From the NCBI RefSeq assembly GCF_009668025.1, contig NZ_WJXZ01000014.1, forward strand, positions 204,438 through 268,437: 64,000 nt of DNA, written 5' to 3'. The DNA is from Larkinella terrae. Lineage in GTDB: Bacteria > Bacteroidota > Bacteroidia > Cytophagales > Spirosomataceae. How positions within the stretch are numbered: the first letter of the stretch is position 1; every line of letters starts with the position of its first letter. The translations under genes were made by a program, and so were the position numbers. Shown here one piece after another: positions 18,486 through 26,319 of this stretch. A model generated the notes under the pieces. It saw only the letters and a list, made by a program, of their open reading frames with translations. It did not search any database and had not been told where the DNA came from.

Positions 18486-18498
18486 AGGCTTTAATACG

Positions 18499-18529
18499 TT
18501 GCGAAATAACGAAAAACCACCTATTTTGC
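18499..18529 (+). promoter_or_regulatory. Putative housekeeping promoter of the SpmAB-like gene
   Basis: TTG (18499-18501) is followed after 20 bp by TATTTTGC (18522-18529), close to the Bacteroidota TTTG/TAnnTTTG pattern, and lies 23 bp before the ATG. The pyk upstream region carries the same TATTTTGC octamer. Confidence 0.4.
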
Positions 18530-18552
18530 TACGAATAACGTGTCCCCATAAC

Positions 18553-19788
18553 ATGGCCCTTAACTACATCTGGGTAGCTTTTTTTCTGATTGCCTTTCTA
18601 ATTGCGCTCTTTAAACTGATTTTTCTGGGCGATACCGAAATCTTCAAGACCATCGTTGAAGGCTTGTTCGATTCCTCCAAAACCGCAGTGATGGACATTG
18701 CCCTGCCGCTGGCGGGCGTGATGACGTTCTTTCTGGGCTTGCTGAACATCGGCGAAAAAGCCGGTGCGATCAATTTCCTGGCCCGGATCATTGGCCCGTT
18801 TTTCAACAAACTTTTCCCGGAAGTTCCGAAAAACCATCCGGCCAACGGCCAGATGATCATGAATTTTTCGGCCAACATGCTTGGTCTCGACAACGCGGCC
18901 ACGCCCTTTGGCCTGAAAGCCATGCAGAGTTTGCAGGAGCTGAATCCGCAGAAAGATACGGCCTCGAATGCCCAGATCATGTTTCTGGTGCTGCACACCT
19001 CGGGCCTGACGATCATTCCGCTGAGCATTATGGCGCAGCGGGCTATTCTGGGCGCTCAGGACCCTTCCGACATTTTCATTCCCTGCCTGATTGGAACGTA
19101 TGTGGCCACCGTTTTCAGCATGTTCATTGTGGCCCTCCGGCAACGGATCAACCTGTTTAATGGGCTGGTAATGGGTTGGTTGGGCGGAGTAACGGCTTTT
19201 CTGGCGTTTGCGCTGTGGTATTTATCGTCGCTGCCGAAGGAAGAAATCGAGCAAATCTCCAAGGTGGTCGGCAACGTGACCTTGTTCGTGATCATCGTCG
19301 CGTTTCTGCTGGGTGCAATGCGGAAGAAAGTCGACATTTTCGATACGTTTATCGAAGGCGCGAAAGGCGGTTTTGAAACATCGGTTCGCATTATTCCGTA
19401 TCTGGTCGGAATGCTGGTGGCTATCAGTGCGTTGCGAAACTCCGGCGCTATGGCGTATGTTGTCGATGGCATGAAATACGTGATCGGTCTGATGGGTATC
19501 AATACCGATTTTACAGATGCGCTGCCGGTAGCCCTCATGCGGCCCCTGAGCGGTAGCGCGTCGCGGGCGCTGATGATCGACGCGATGAAGGAGTTTGGCC
19601 CGGATTCGTTCGTGGGCCGCTTGTCCTGCATTTTTCAGGGAGCCGCCGACACCACGTTTTACATCGTTGCGCTCTATTTTGGCTCCGTGGGCATCAAGAA
19701 AACCCGCTACGCCATCGTGGCCGGTCTGATCGCCGATCTGGCGGGTGTCGTCGCCGGCATTGCGCTGGGGTACTTCTTTTTTCACTGA
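18553..19788 (+). CDS. SpmA-SpmB fusion / nucleoside-recognition (Gate) membrane protein
   Basis: The ATG at 18553 opens directly into the first helix (MALNYIWVAFFLIAFLIALFKLIF) and is preferred over a TTG at 18499. The 411-residue protein has about nine to ten membrane helices in two halves. The first half, with NFSANMLGLDNAATPFGLKAM and LHTSGLTIIPLS, is SpmA-like; the second, with MRPLSGSASRALMIDAMKE and DTTFYIVALYFGSVG, is SpmB-like. In Bacillus these are separate proteins needed for spore core dehydration; in non-sporing Bacteroidota the fused form is common and its role is unknown. The Gate domain suggests solute movement or sensing at the membrane. The PIN toxin-antitoxin locus begins right after it. 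Confidence 0.9.
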   Translation: MALNYIWVAFFLIAFLIALFKLIFLGDTEIFKTIVEGLFDSSKTAVMDIALPLAGVMTFFLGLLNIGEKAGAINFLARIIGPFFNKLFPEVPKNHPANGQMIMNFSANMLGLDNAATPFGLKAMQSLQELNPQKDTASNAQIMFLVLHTSGLTIIPLSIMAQRAILGAQDPSDIFIPCLIGTYVATVFSMFIVALRQRINLFNGLVMGWLGGVTAFLAFALWYLSSLPKEEIEQISKVVGNVTLFVIIVAFLLGAMRKKVDIFDTFIEGAKGGFETSVRIIPYLVGMLVAISALRNSGAMAYVVDGMKYVIGLMGINTDFTDALPVALMRPLSGSASRALMIDAMKEFGPDSFVGRLSCIFQGAADTTFYIVALYFGSVGIKKTRYAIVAGLIADLAGVVAGIALGYFFFH

Positions 19789-19810
19789 GCAAAAGCCGCT
19801 GAGAATTTGT

Positions 19811-19818
19811 TATCTTTG
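19811..19818 (+). promoter_or_regulatory. Putative -7 element of the antitoxin/PIN pair
   Basis: TATCTTTG matches TAnnTTTG at all fixed positions and ends 18 bp before the antitoxin ATG. A clear -33 TTTG at the usual spacing was not seen. Confidence 0.35.
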
Positions 19819-19836
19819 GAAAAAGAAGGTGGTACT

Positions 19837-20082
19837 ATGGTAACGATTCCAATAGAAGTAAGCGAAGAAATCATTCAGGCTTACGGCATCAAGGCCATTC
19901 AGGAACAGTTTCAGAAACAACTTGAATGGGAAAAGCTGCGTTTGGCAGCTTTGCGTCTAAAAACTGCTTTAGATGAAGCCGGGCTGGATTACGATGAAAT
20001 TGCCAGGGAAGCAAGGGCAAAAGCGTGGGAAACGTATAAATACAAGATCAAGGATAAACTTCCTCCAGAAGCCTTTGAATAA
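19837..20082 (+). CDS. Putative antitoxin partner of PIN toxin
   Basis: Starting at the ATG at 19837 (a TTG-started frame extends to 19807), the product has 81 residues. It begins with a beta-strand-like MVTIPIEVSEEIIQAYG and continues as a long charged helix (EQFQKQLEWEKLRLAALRLKTALDEAGLDYDEIAREARAKAWETYKYKIKDKL). I know no exact family. Position and size, 21 bp before a PIN-domain frame on the same strand, fit an antitoxin whose helical tail wraps the toxin. The call rests mainly on context. Its own reading frame is intact while the partner toxin is broken. Confidence 0.6.
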   Translation: MVTIPIEVSEEIIQAYGIKAIQEQFQKQLEWEKLRLAALRLKTALDEAGLDYDEIAREARAKAWETYKYKIKDKLPPEAFE

Positions 20083-20103
20083 GGTTATCTGGAGCATAAG
20101 CTT

Positions 20104-20533
20104 ATGATTAATCCACCTTCCGGAGCCAGTTTTGTAATTGATGCCAATATTCTGTTTAGCTGTTTGATTAGTGGTAAGGACGACTATCTTACTTTCTTCA
20201 AGACGAACACGGTATATGTTCCGGATTTCCTTTACGAAGAAATCCAACTGCATCAGGAAGTGATTCGGCAAAAGAGTAAAATGGTTTTGGCAGAGTTTAG
20301 AAATTATGCCTTAGCCATCTTTCAAAACTTGACAGTTGTTCCAAATCTGCTCATTTCCGATCAACACTTTTATCAGGCCTATCATTTATGTCGATTTAAA
20401 TGATCTGAATTATGTAGCGCTATCTCTCGAAATGAACTTTCCGTTGCTTACCCGGGATAAGCTTTTGGTCGATGGGCTTCGCGCCAGAGGATTCGCAAAT
20501 GTTATTTTATTGGATGAATTATTCAGTCAATAG
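20104..20533 (+). pseudogene. PIN-domain ribonuclease toxin, frameshifted
   Basis: The first frame (20104-20403) reads SFVIDANILFSCLISGK, the opening of a PIN nuclease with its first acidic residue, and continues through FYEE-like LYEEIQLH to ISDQHFYQAYHLC. It then hits a stop. The remainder of the domain, VDLNDLNYVALSLEMNFPLLTRDKLLVDGLRARGF, including the last conserved Asp, continues in the +1 frame and ends at 20533. Together the two parts make one normal-length PIN protein of about 142 residues, so a length change not divisible by three has occurred near 20385-20395. Known PIN toxins cleave RNA. A base-calling error or rare frameshifting are alternatives to true inactivation. Confidence 0.75.
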
Positions 20534-20550
20534 GCTGATTCGTGCTTTTT

Positions 20551-20721
20551 ATGAACATCGACCAAATACGTGAACACCTGCACCGGCTGATCGACGAGGT
20601 GGACGACATTTACGTCCTGAACGGTCTTTACCGCAACCTGTCGGCCGAAAAACGCCACCGCGAAGCCTACGAGAAGGAACAACGCGAAAAAGCGCAGGCG
20701 GCTAAAAACCGGAAAAAGTAG
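20551..20721 (+). CDS. Small charged hypothetical protein (56 residues)
   Basis: An ATG frame 17 bp after the broken PIN gene encodes 56 residues: an acidic amphipathic N-half (MNIDQIREHLHRLIDEVDDIY) and a very basic C-half ending AAKNRKK. No family is recognised. Codon use is GC-rich at third positions like the surrounding genes, which favours a real gene over chance. A helical, possibly coiled-coil protein that binds nucleic acid or a partner protein is conceivable; this is inference only. Confidence 0.5.
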   Translation: MNIDQIREHLHRLIDEVDDIYVLNGLYRNLSAEKRHREAYEKEQREKAQAAKNRKK

Positions 20722-20856
20722 CAAAGAAGGAGTGTATCAGCCGCTGATGTGTGCGATCCGGCGGAACGAACAATCCTTATAATGGATTTGAACCCGGTTT
20801 TTGAGCAGATTAGCCCCTCTTTTTGTTACTTTGTGTAACTAACGAATCTGTTGCTT

Positions 20857-23853
20857 ATGCCGTTGTCTGTCCGTCAGCGATTGCTGGCTTGCACTCTGTC
20901 TGTGTTATTTTTTGCTCAAACGGTTCATTCCCAGACCGTTCCTTCGTTTTTGAAAGCCAACCCGCGCTGGGTCGATTCGGTGTTTAACGCCATGACGCCC
21001 GACCAGCGGATTTCGCAACTCATCATGGTGGCCGGTTTTTCAAACCGGACCAAATCCTACGAAGATTCGCTGATGACGCTGGTGAAGACCTACCAGATCG
21101 GGGGCATTGTCTTCTTTCAGGGCGGACCCATCCGGCAGGCGCGGCTGATCAACCGGCTGCAAACCGTCGCCAAAGTGCCGATGCTCGTGGCGCTCGACGG
21201 CGAATGGGGGCTGGGCATGCGGCTCGACAGCACGGTGCGGTTTCCGTACCAGATGACGATGGGCGCCATTCAGGGTCGCGACGACCTGATCTATAAAATG
21301 GGCGTGTCGGTGGCCCGCCAAAGCCGTCGGCTGGGGATTCATGTCAATTTTGCCCCGGTGGCCGACGTCAACAACAATCCCAACAACCCGGTTATTAACT
21401 TCCGTTCGTTCGGCGAAGACAAGGAGGCCGTGGCCCGCAAGGCGCTGGCGTACATGAAAGGCATGCAGGACAATGGTTTGCTGACTTCGCTGAAGCACTT
21501 TCCCGGCCACGGAGATACCGGAACGGACTCGCACTTTGATTTACCGCTGATCTCGAAAAACCGCGAGCAACTGGACCAACTGGAACTGTATCCATTCCGG
21601 AAACTGATCGATGCGGGGGCTGCGGGCGTGATGATTGCCCACCTGAACATTCCGGCGCTGGATCCGACGCCCAACCTACCAAGCACGCTTTCGCGCAAAG
21701 TGGTCACGGATTTGCTGAAAAATGAACTGGGTTTCGGAGGACTGATTTATTCCGACGCCATGAACATGCAAGGCGTCACGAAGTATTTTCCTTCCGGAAT
21801 TGCCGATCGCATGGGCCTGGAAGCGGGCATGGATGTGCTCGAATACACGCTCGATATTCCGCGGGCCATTGCGGAGGTAAAACAGGCCATCGCCGACGGA
21901 CGGCTTTTGCAGGCCGACATCGACGCCCGTTGCCGTAAGGTGCTGGCGGCCAAAGCCTGGGCGGGCCTGGATCGCTATAAGCCGGTTGACCTGATGAACC
22001 TCGTTCGGGATTTGAACGAACCGGAATCGAACCTGATCAATCGTCTGCTGACGGAAGAAGCCCTGACGGTTTTGAAAAATGAAAAGGAACCGTCCGGCGA
22101 ACCGCTGATTCCGCTGCTGAACCTGAGCACCAAACGAATTGCGTCGATTTCGCTGGATGCGGCTCAGGAAACGTCGTTCCAGAAAATGCTCGCCAATTAC
22201 ACGGCGGTGAAATCGTTCAACATCGCGGCCACGACGGCGGATACGACGATTGAGCGGATTCGGAACGAACTGAAAGACTACGATGTGTTGCTGGTCGGTG
22301 TGCATTTGAGCAACATTCGTCCGGCGGTGCAATACGGCGTTACGCCCAAAACTGTCGCTTTGCTGAAAGAATTGTGCGAAACCGGTAAAGCCGTGGTGTC
22401 GGTTTTTGGCAATCCGTACGCCCTGAACAAGCTCGAAGGGCTGGACAAAACGCGGGGTCTGATCATGGCGTATCAGTTGACTTCGTTTACGGAAGAACTT
22501 TCCGCTCAACTGATTTTTGGCGCGATTCCGGCGAAAGGCAAACTACCCGTGACGGTAAACGAGCAGTACAAACTGAACGACGGAATTGCTACCTCTTCGA
22601 TCAGTCGGCTGAAATACACGATTCCGGAAGAAGTGGGCGTCGATTCGTATTTCCTGACGGCAAAAGTCGATTCGCTGATGCAGGTGGCGCTGGAACAGAA
22701 GGCAACGCCGGGGGGCGTGGTCGAGATGGCGAAAGACGGCAAGGTGATTTTCCGGAAAGCTTACGGCACGCATACCTACGAAGGCTTGACGCCGACGAAG
22801 GAGGATGATTTGTTCGATCTGGCATCCGTCACGAAAGTCAGCACTTCGGTCCCGGCGCTGATGCGGCTGGTCGACGAAGGCAAATTCGATTTGAACAAAA
22901 CGATGGCAGATTACCTGCCGTCGTTCAAAAACTCCAACAAGGCCGATCTGGTCTGGCGCGATGTGCTGACGCACCAGGCCGGTTTGAAAGCATCGATTGC
23001 GTTCTGGATGGACACCAAAAATCCCGATGGAACCTGGAAGGATAAAACGTTCAGCGAAGAGAAACACGGGCCGTACAAAGTGGAGATTACGGACCATCTC
23101 TTCATGCATAAAAAATACAGGAAAACCATTTTTGAAACGATCCGGGATTCGCCGGTGAGCGCCAAAAAAGACTACGTGTACAGCGATTTGTCGTTTATTC
23201 TGTACCCACAGATCGTGGAAAAAATGACTGATGAGAAATTTGAGGATTACCTGAAGAAGAATATCTACGAACCGCTGGGCGCTACGACGCTGACCTTCAA
23301 TCCGATGCGGTTTTACCCGTTGCCGCGCATCGTGCCGACGGAGTACGACTCGGTTTTTCGGAAGACGCTGGTGTGGGGCCGCGTCCACGACGAAGGTGCC
23401 GCTATGCTCGGCGGGCTGTCGGGGCATGCCGGTTTGTTTGGAACTTCCAACGACCTGCTGAAACTGGCGCAGATGTATTTGCAAAAGGGCTATTACGGTG
23501 GAAAACAGTTTATTAGCCCACAGACGATGACGGAATTTACGCGGTACCAATTCCCCGAAAAAGGCAGTCGGCGCGGCATCGGTTTCGACAAACCGACGTT
23601 CAAATATTCGGGTAATGCGCCAAAAAATGCCAGTCCGCAGAGTTTCGGGCATTCCGGTTTTACGGGAACGTTCATCTGGGTCGATCCGCAGTATAATATC
23701 TCGTACGTGTTTATGTCGAACCGGGTTTACCCGAGTCGCAGCCATAACAAACTCATTACGCTGAACATCCGGACCAACGTCGCCGACGCCTTGTATCAGG
23801 CCATTTTGCGGGGACCAACGTCGAATGTGTCCACCATTCTGGCGACGCCGTAA
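20857..23853 (+). CDS. NagZ-type glycoside hydrolase 3 fused to a class C beta-lactamase-like domain
   Basis: From the ATG at 20857 (two codons inside a TTG-started frame) the protein has 998 residues. After a signal peptide (LLACTLSVLFFAQTVHSQ) comes a GH3 domain with the NagZ signature KHFPGHGDTGTDSHFDLP, where the Asp-His pair acts as acid/base, and the nucleophile in LIYSDAMNMQGV. A GH3 C-terminal domain follows (about 400-590). The last 400 residues are a serine hydrolase of the AmpC/penicillin-binding type with SVTK (Ser nucleophile, Lys), YSD as the second element and HSGFTG as the third. It would split GlcNAc-anhydroMurNAc or related wall fragments in the periplasm, and cleave or bind peptide parts with the second domain. 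Such fusions are usual in Bacteroidota. True beta-lactam resistance is not implied. Confidence 0.92.
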   Translation: MPLSVRQRLLACTLSVLFFAQTVHSQTVPSFLKANPRWVDSVFNAMTPDQRISQLIMVAGFSNRTKSYEDSLMTLVKTYQIGGIVFFQGGPIRQARLINRLQTVAKVPMLVALDGEWGLGMRLDSTVRFPYQMTMGAIQGRDDLIYKMGVSVARQSRRLGIHVNFAPVADVNNNPNNPVINFRSFGEDKEAVARKALAYMKGMQDNGLLTSLKHFPGHGDTGTDSHFDLPLISKNREQLDQLELYPFRKLIDAGAAGVMIAHLNIPALDPTPNLPSTLSRKVVTDLLKNELGFGGLIYSDAMNMQGVTKYFPSGIADRMGLEAGMDVLEYTLDIPRAIAEVKQAIADGRLLQADIDARCRKVLAAKAWAGLDRYKPVDLMNLVRDLNEPESNLINRLLTEEALTVLKNEKEPSGEPLIPLLNLSTKRIASISLDAAQETSFQKMLANYTAVKSFNIAATTADTTIERIRNELKDYDVLLVGVHLSNIRPAVQYGVTPKTVALLKELCETGKAVVSVFGNPYALNKLEGLDKTRGLIMAYQLTSFTEELSAQLIFGAIPAKGKLPVTVNEQYKLNDGIATSSISRLKYTIPEEVGVDSYFLTAKVDSLMQVALEQKATPGGVVEMAKDGKVIFRKAYGTHTYEGLTPTKEDDLFDLASVTKVSTSVPALMRLVDEGKFDLNKTMADYLPSFKNSNKADLVWRDVLTHQAGLKASIAFWMDTKNPDGTWKDKTFSEEKHGPYKVEITDHLFMHKKYRKTIFETIRDSPVSAKKDYVYSDLSFILYPQIVEKMTDEKFEDYLKKNIYEPLGATTLTFNPMRFYPLPRIVPTEYDSVFRKTLVWGRVHDEGAAMLGGLSGHAGLFGTSNDLLKLAQMYLQKGYYGGKQFISPQTMTEFTRYQFPEKGSRRGIGFDKPTFKYSGNAPKNASPQSFGHSGFTGTFIWVDPQYNISYVFMSNRVYPSRSHNKLITLNIRTNVADALYQAILRGPTSNVSTILATP

Positions 23854-23922
23854 AACCGGTCGGTATCCGTTGGGCGGTTTTGGGAAAGCGGAAGTGCAAC
23901 TGGAACTCTAACTTTTGGACTG

Positions 23923-24375
23923 ATGAAAAATTACCTGCTGCGCCTGGTCGACTACGAGCAATGGGCCAACCGGGCGGTCATTGATGCGTTGGGCAGCGTT
24001 GCCAACCCGCCCCACCGGGCCGTTGAGCTGATGGGCCATGTCCTGTCGGCGCAGCAGGTCTGGATGTCGCGGTTGACGGGTGAAATCAGTTATGTAGCCA
24101 TCTGGGAGGACATTCCGATTGCGTGGATGGGCGAAACCTCCGACCGGAATTTTCGGCGGTTAAAAACCTTTCTGGAAGGCGAATCCGAGGAAAGCCTGGT
24201 TCAGTTGATTGCCTACAAAAACTCCGTGGGTGAACCCTTTGAAAGTCCGCTGACGGATATTTTACTGCACCTGAGTCACCACGCGGCTTACCACCGGGGC
24301 CAGATCGTTCAATTGATTCGTCCGCAACTAACCGAAGCACCGAAAACCGACTTTATTTTCTGGGCGCGAATGTGA
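23923..24375 (+). CDS. DinB family protein
   Basis: The 150-residue protein is a DinB four-helix bundle: MKNYLLRLVDYEQWANRAVIDAL at the start, GHVLSAQQVWMSRL with the first metal-site His, and LLHLSHHAAYHRGQIVQLIR with the two other histidines. These three His positions are the usual metal-binding set of DinB/YfiT enzymes, which include thiol-dependent transferases. The actual reaction is unknown. It is convergent with the histidine kinase gene, with 8 bp between stops, and probably has its own promoter in the 69-bp spacer. Confidence 0.88.
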   Translation: MKNYLLRLVDYEQWANRAVIDALGSVANPPHRAVELMGHVLSAQQVWMSRLTGEISYVAIWEDIPIAWMGETSDRNFRRLKTFLEGESEESLVQLIAYKNSVGEPFESPLTDILLHLSHHAAYHRGQIVQLIRPQLTEAPKTDFIFWARM

Positions 24376-24383
24376 TGAAATCA

Positions 24384-25712
24384 TTAGAAAATCATCGAAA
24401 AGGTGCTGCCCTGTCCGGGGGTGGAGGTCACTTTTAACTGGCCGTTGTGGAGTTGCATGATTTGCCGCGAAAGGCTTAAGCCGATGCCCGAACCGGTTTT
24501 TTTTGTCGTATAAAACGGGATGAAAATTTTCTCGATGGCTTCCGGTTCGATGCCCGGGCCGTTGTCGATGACATAGATAATCAGGCGGTTATCCTGCGAT
24601 TTGACCTCGATTTTGAGCTTCGGTTTGCGTTCTCCCTCCAGAATTTCCATTGCGTTTTTAATCAGGTTGATCAGTACCATTTCAATCTGCCCGGCGTCGG
24701 CAAAAATCATCAGGTAGGAGGGGATGGGTGGGGCCTGCAGAATAATGTGTCGTTGCTGCAGTTCGGTTTGCACCAGCGCCAGCACGTTCCGGATCAGGTT
24801 TTCGACGGAAATTTCGGCCAGACGCGGCTGCGGAATAGCCGTGAAATTCCGGTAGGCATCGACAAACCGCATGATGCCACGCCCCCGGTGTTCGATGGTT
24901 GTCAGGGCTTCGCGGAGGTCATTGACGGCTTCTTCGTCGGCACCGACCAGTTCCGTGTTCACAATCTGCTGCATCGTGCCGACCAGCGAGACAATCGGCG
25001 TCACGGAGTTCATAATTTCGTGGCGCAGCACTTTCGTCAGGTTCTGCCAGGCTTCCAGCTCTTTTTGCTGCAATTCCGTCCGGATGTTCTGAAAGGATGC
25101 CACCGTTACCGGTCGCCCGCGCAGGCTCACCGTGGCGCAGCGCACCGAGAGCTCCTGTTCCGAATTGGTCTGGTAAATGGCGGGCGTGCTGCTGGCGCTC
25201 GTCGTCAGAATTTCGTACAAACCGGTATGAACTGACTGAAGATCCGACAGATTCCGAAGCCGGTAAATGCCCAGCATCCGCAGCGCGGCCTGGTTACTCA
25301 TCTCGACATTTCCGGCCACATCGAACGAAATCAGCCCGACGCTGACCTGCTGAACAATGGTGTTCAGGTAATGCAGATTGGCTTCTTTTTCGGCCCGGGC
25401 CTGCCGGAACGCTTCCAGCACTTCGTTGAACTGCTGGTTCAGCTCCTTGAAACTCGGCCCCAGTTCGTTATCGGCTTTGAAGGCCACGGCAAAATCCGAA
25501 TACCGCACGGACTCCATAAACCGGGTCAGTTTCCGGTTCAGGCTGGTGATGTAGCGGTGCAGGTTAGCGGTTTGAACCGTCAGCAAAATAATACCAACCC
25601 CGACGAGCAGCGACCGGCTGGCCGGAACCTTCCACCAGATGTAAGCGATCAGGAGACAGGTTACGAGAATAATTGTAATCCGAATAAAAAGTCCGGTGGC
25701 GAATCGTTTCAT
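24384..25712 (-). CDS. Sensor histidine kinase, NtrY/AtoS-like, without a periplasmic sensor domain
   Basis: The 442-residue protein has two adjacent N-terminal helices (about 8-26 and 33-50) with only a short loop between them (KVPASRS), then a cytoplasmic linker, a PAS domain (about 115-215, VGLISFDVAGNVEMSNQAALRMLG), a phospho-acceptor His at 231 (LRHEIMNSVTP) and an ATPase domain with N353 (NLIKNAME), DNGPG at 383-387 and GSGIGL at 407-412. It should autophosphorylate and pass phosphate to the NtrC-type regulator encoded at 26314-27711. With no outer domain, it must sense something inside the cell, in the membrane, or through another protein. A toxin-antitoxin pair on the other strand now separates it from the regulator. 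Confidence 0.92.
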   Translation of the reverse strand: MKRFATGLFIRITIILVTCLLIAYIWWKVPASRSLLVGVGIILLTVQTANLHRYITSLNRKLTRFMESVRYSDFAVAFKADNELGPSFKELNQQFNEVLEAFRQARAEKEANLHYLNTIVQQVSVGLISFDVAGNVEMSNQAALRMLGIYRLRNLSDLQSVHTGLYEILTTSASSTPAIYQTNSEQELSVRCATVSLRGRPVTVASFQNIRTELQQKELEAWQNLTKVLRHEIMNSVTPIVSLVGTMQQIVNTELVGADEEAVNDLREALTTIEHRGRGIMRFVDAYRNFTAIPQPRLAEISVENLIRNVLALVQTELQQRHIILQAPPIPSYLMIFADAGQIEMVLINLIKNAMEILEGERKPKLKIEVKSQDNRLIIYVIDNGPGIEPEAIEKIFIPFYTTKKTGSGIGLSLSRQIMQLHNGQLKVTSTPGQGSTFSMIF

Positions 25713-25768
25713 TTTTTAGGTTGTTATTCTAGACGCCAAGTAATAAATTGACATAAAATTGCGCTACA

Positions 25769-25993
25769 ATGAGAACAATTGAAGTAAATATTCTGGCCGA
25801 TGATGATGAAGAATTTGTCATGAATATCTTAAACGCATTGGCACAAAAACGGATTATTGGGATCAATCTCCATAAAGATGTCGTTCGTCCCGGTAAACCA
25901 ATGACCGTAAATGAACTAAACCGGCTCGTTGACGAAAGCGAACAGAGCCGGTCTTATTCGGTGGAAGAAGCTAAAATCATGCTTGGATTATGA
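25769..25993 (+). CDS. Antitoxin of ParE/RelE-type pair
   Basis: The 74-residue protein begins MRTIEVNILADDDEEFVMNILNALAQKRIIGINLHKD and ends with a flexible, charged helix (SEQSRSYSVEEAKIMLGL), a layout common for antitoxins that neutralise ParE/RelE toxins through the C-terminal tail. Its stop overlaps the toxin start by ATGA, so the two are translationally coupled. No DNA-binding fold is certain. It starts 56 bp from the divergent histidine kinase gene, in what would have been the regulator-kinase operon. Confidence 0.75.
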   Translation: MRTIEVNILADDDEEFVMNILNALAQKRIIGINLHKDVVRPGKPMTVNELNRLVDESEQSRSYSVEEAKIMLGL

Positions 25994-26319
25994 TCGTTGA
26001 AGGACGCGAGGTCGTTCTAACCAGCCTTTTTATCACACAATTAGCTGCCATTCAGGAGTACTTTAACGAAATAAACCCAAAGCAGGGACGAAAATTGAGT
26101 ACGAATTTATTCAATTTCATAACGGATGTTATTCCGCTTCATCCCTATATGTTTGCTGAATACAGCGGAAAACCAACGCCCGAGCATTCGTATCGTCGAG
26201 CCGTCTACAAGAAAAACCACCTCATTATTTACAAAGTCAGCGATCTTAAGATTACGTTTTTAACCATTTTTCATACCAGTCGCAACCCATCTTCCATTGA
26301 TTTGGGTGAAGAGTTATAA
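25990..26319 (+). CDS. ParE/RelE superfamily toxin
   Basis: The 109-residue protein has the order typical of ParE/RelE plasmid-stabilisation toxins: an N-terminal helix pair (TSLFITQLAAIQEYFNEINPKQGRKL), a YRRAVYKKNHLIIYKV beta-hairpin and a final ITFLTIFHTSRNPSSI with the conserved HTSRNP-like block. RelE members cleave ribosome-bound mRNA and ParE members poison gyrase; the sequence does not decide between them. It overlaps the antitoxin by 4 bp and its last 6 bp overlap the 3' end of the oppositely oriented response regulator gene. The frame is intact, unlike the two PIN toxins in this window. Confidence 0.82.
   Translation: MIVEGREVVLTSLFITQLAAIQEYFNEINPKQGRKLSTNLFNFITDVIPLHPYMFAEYSGKPTPEHSYRRAVYKKNHLIIYKVSDLKITFLTIFHTSRNPSSIDLGEEL

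Noticed and set aside
20380..20410. Programmed frameshift in the PIN gene
   Set aside because: No slippery heptamer with a following structure is evident; a simple mutation or base-calling error is more economical.
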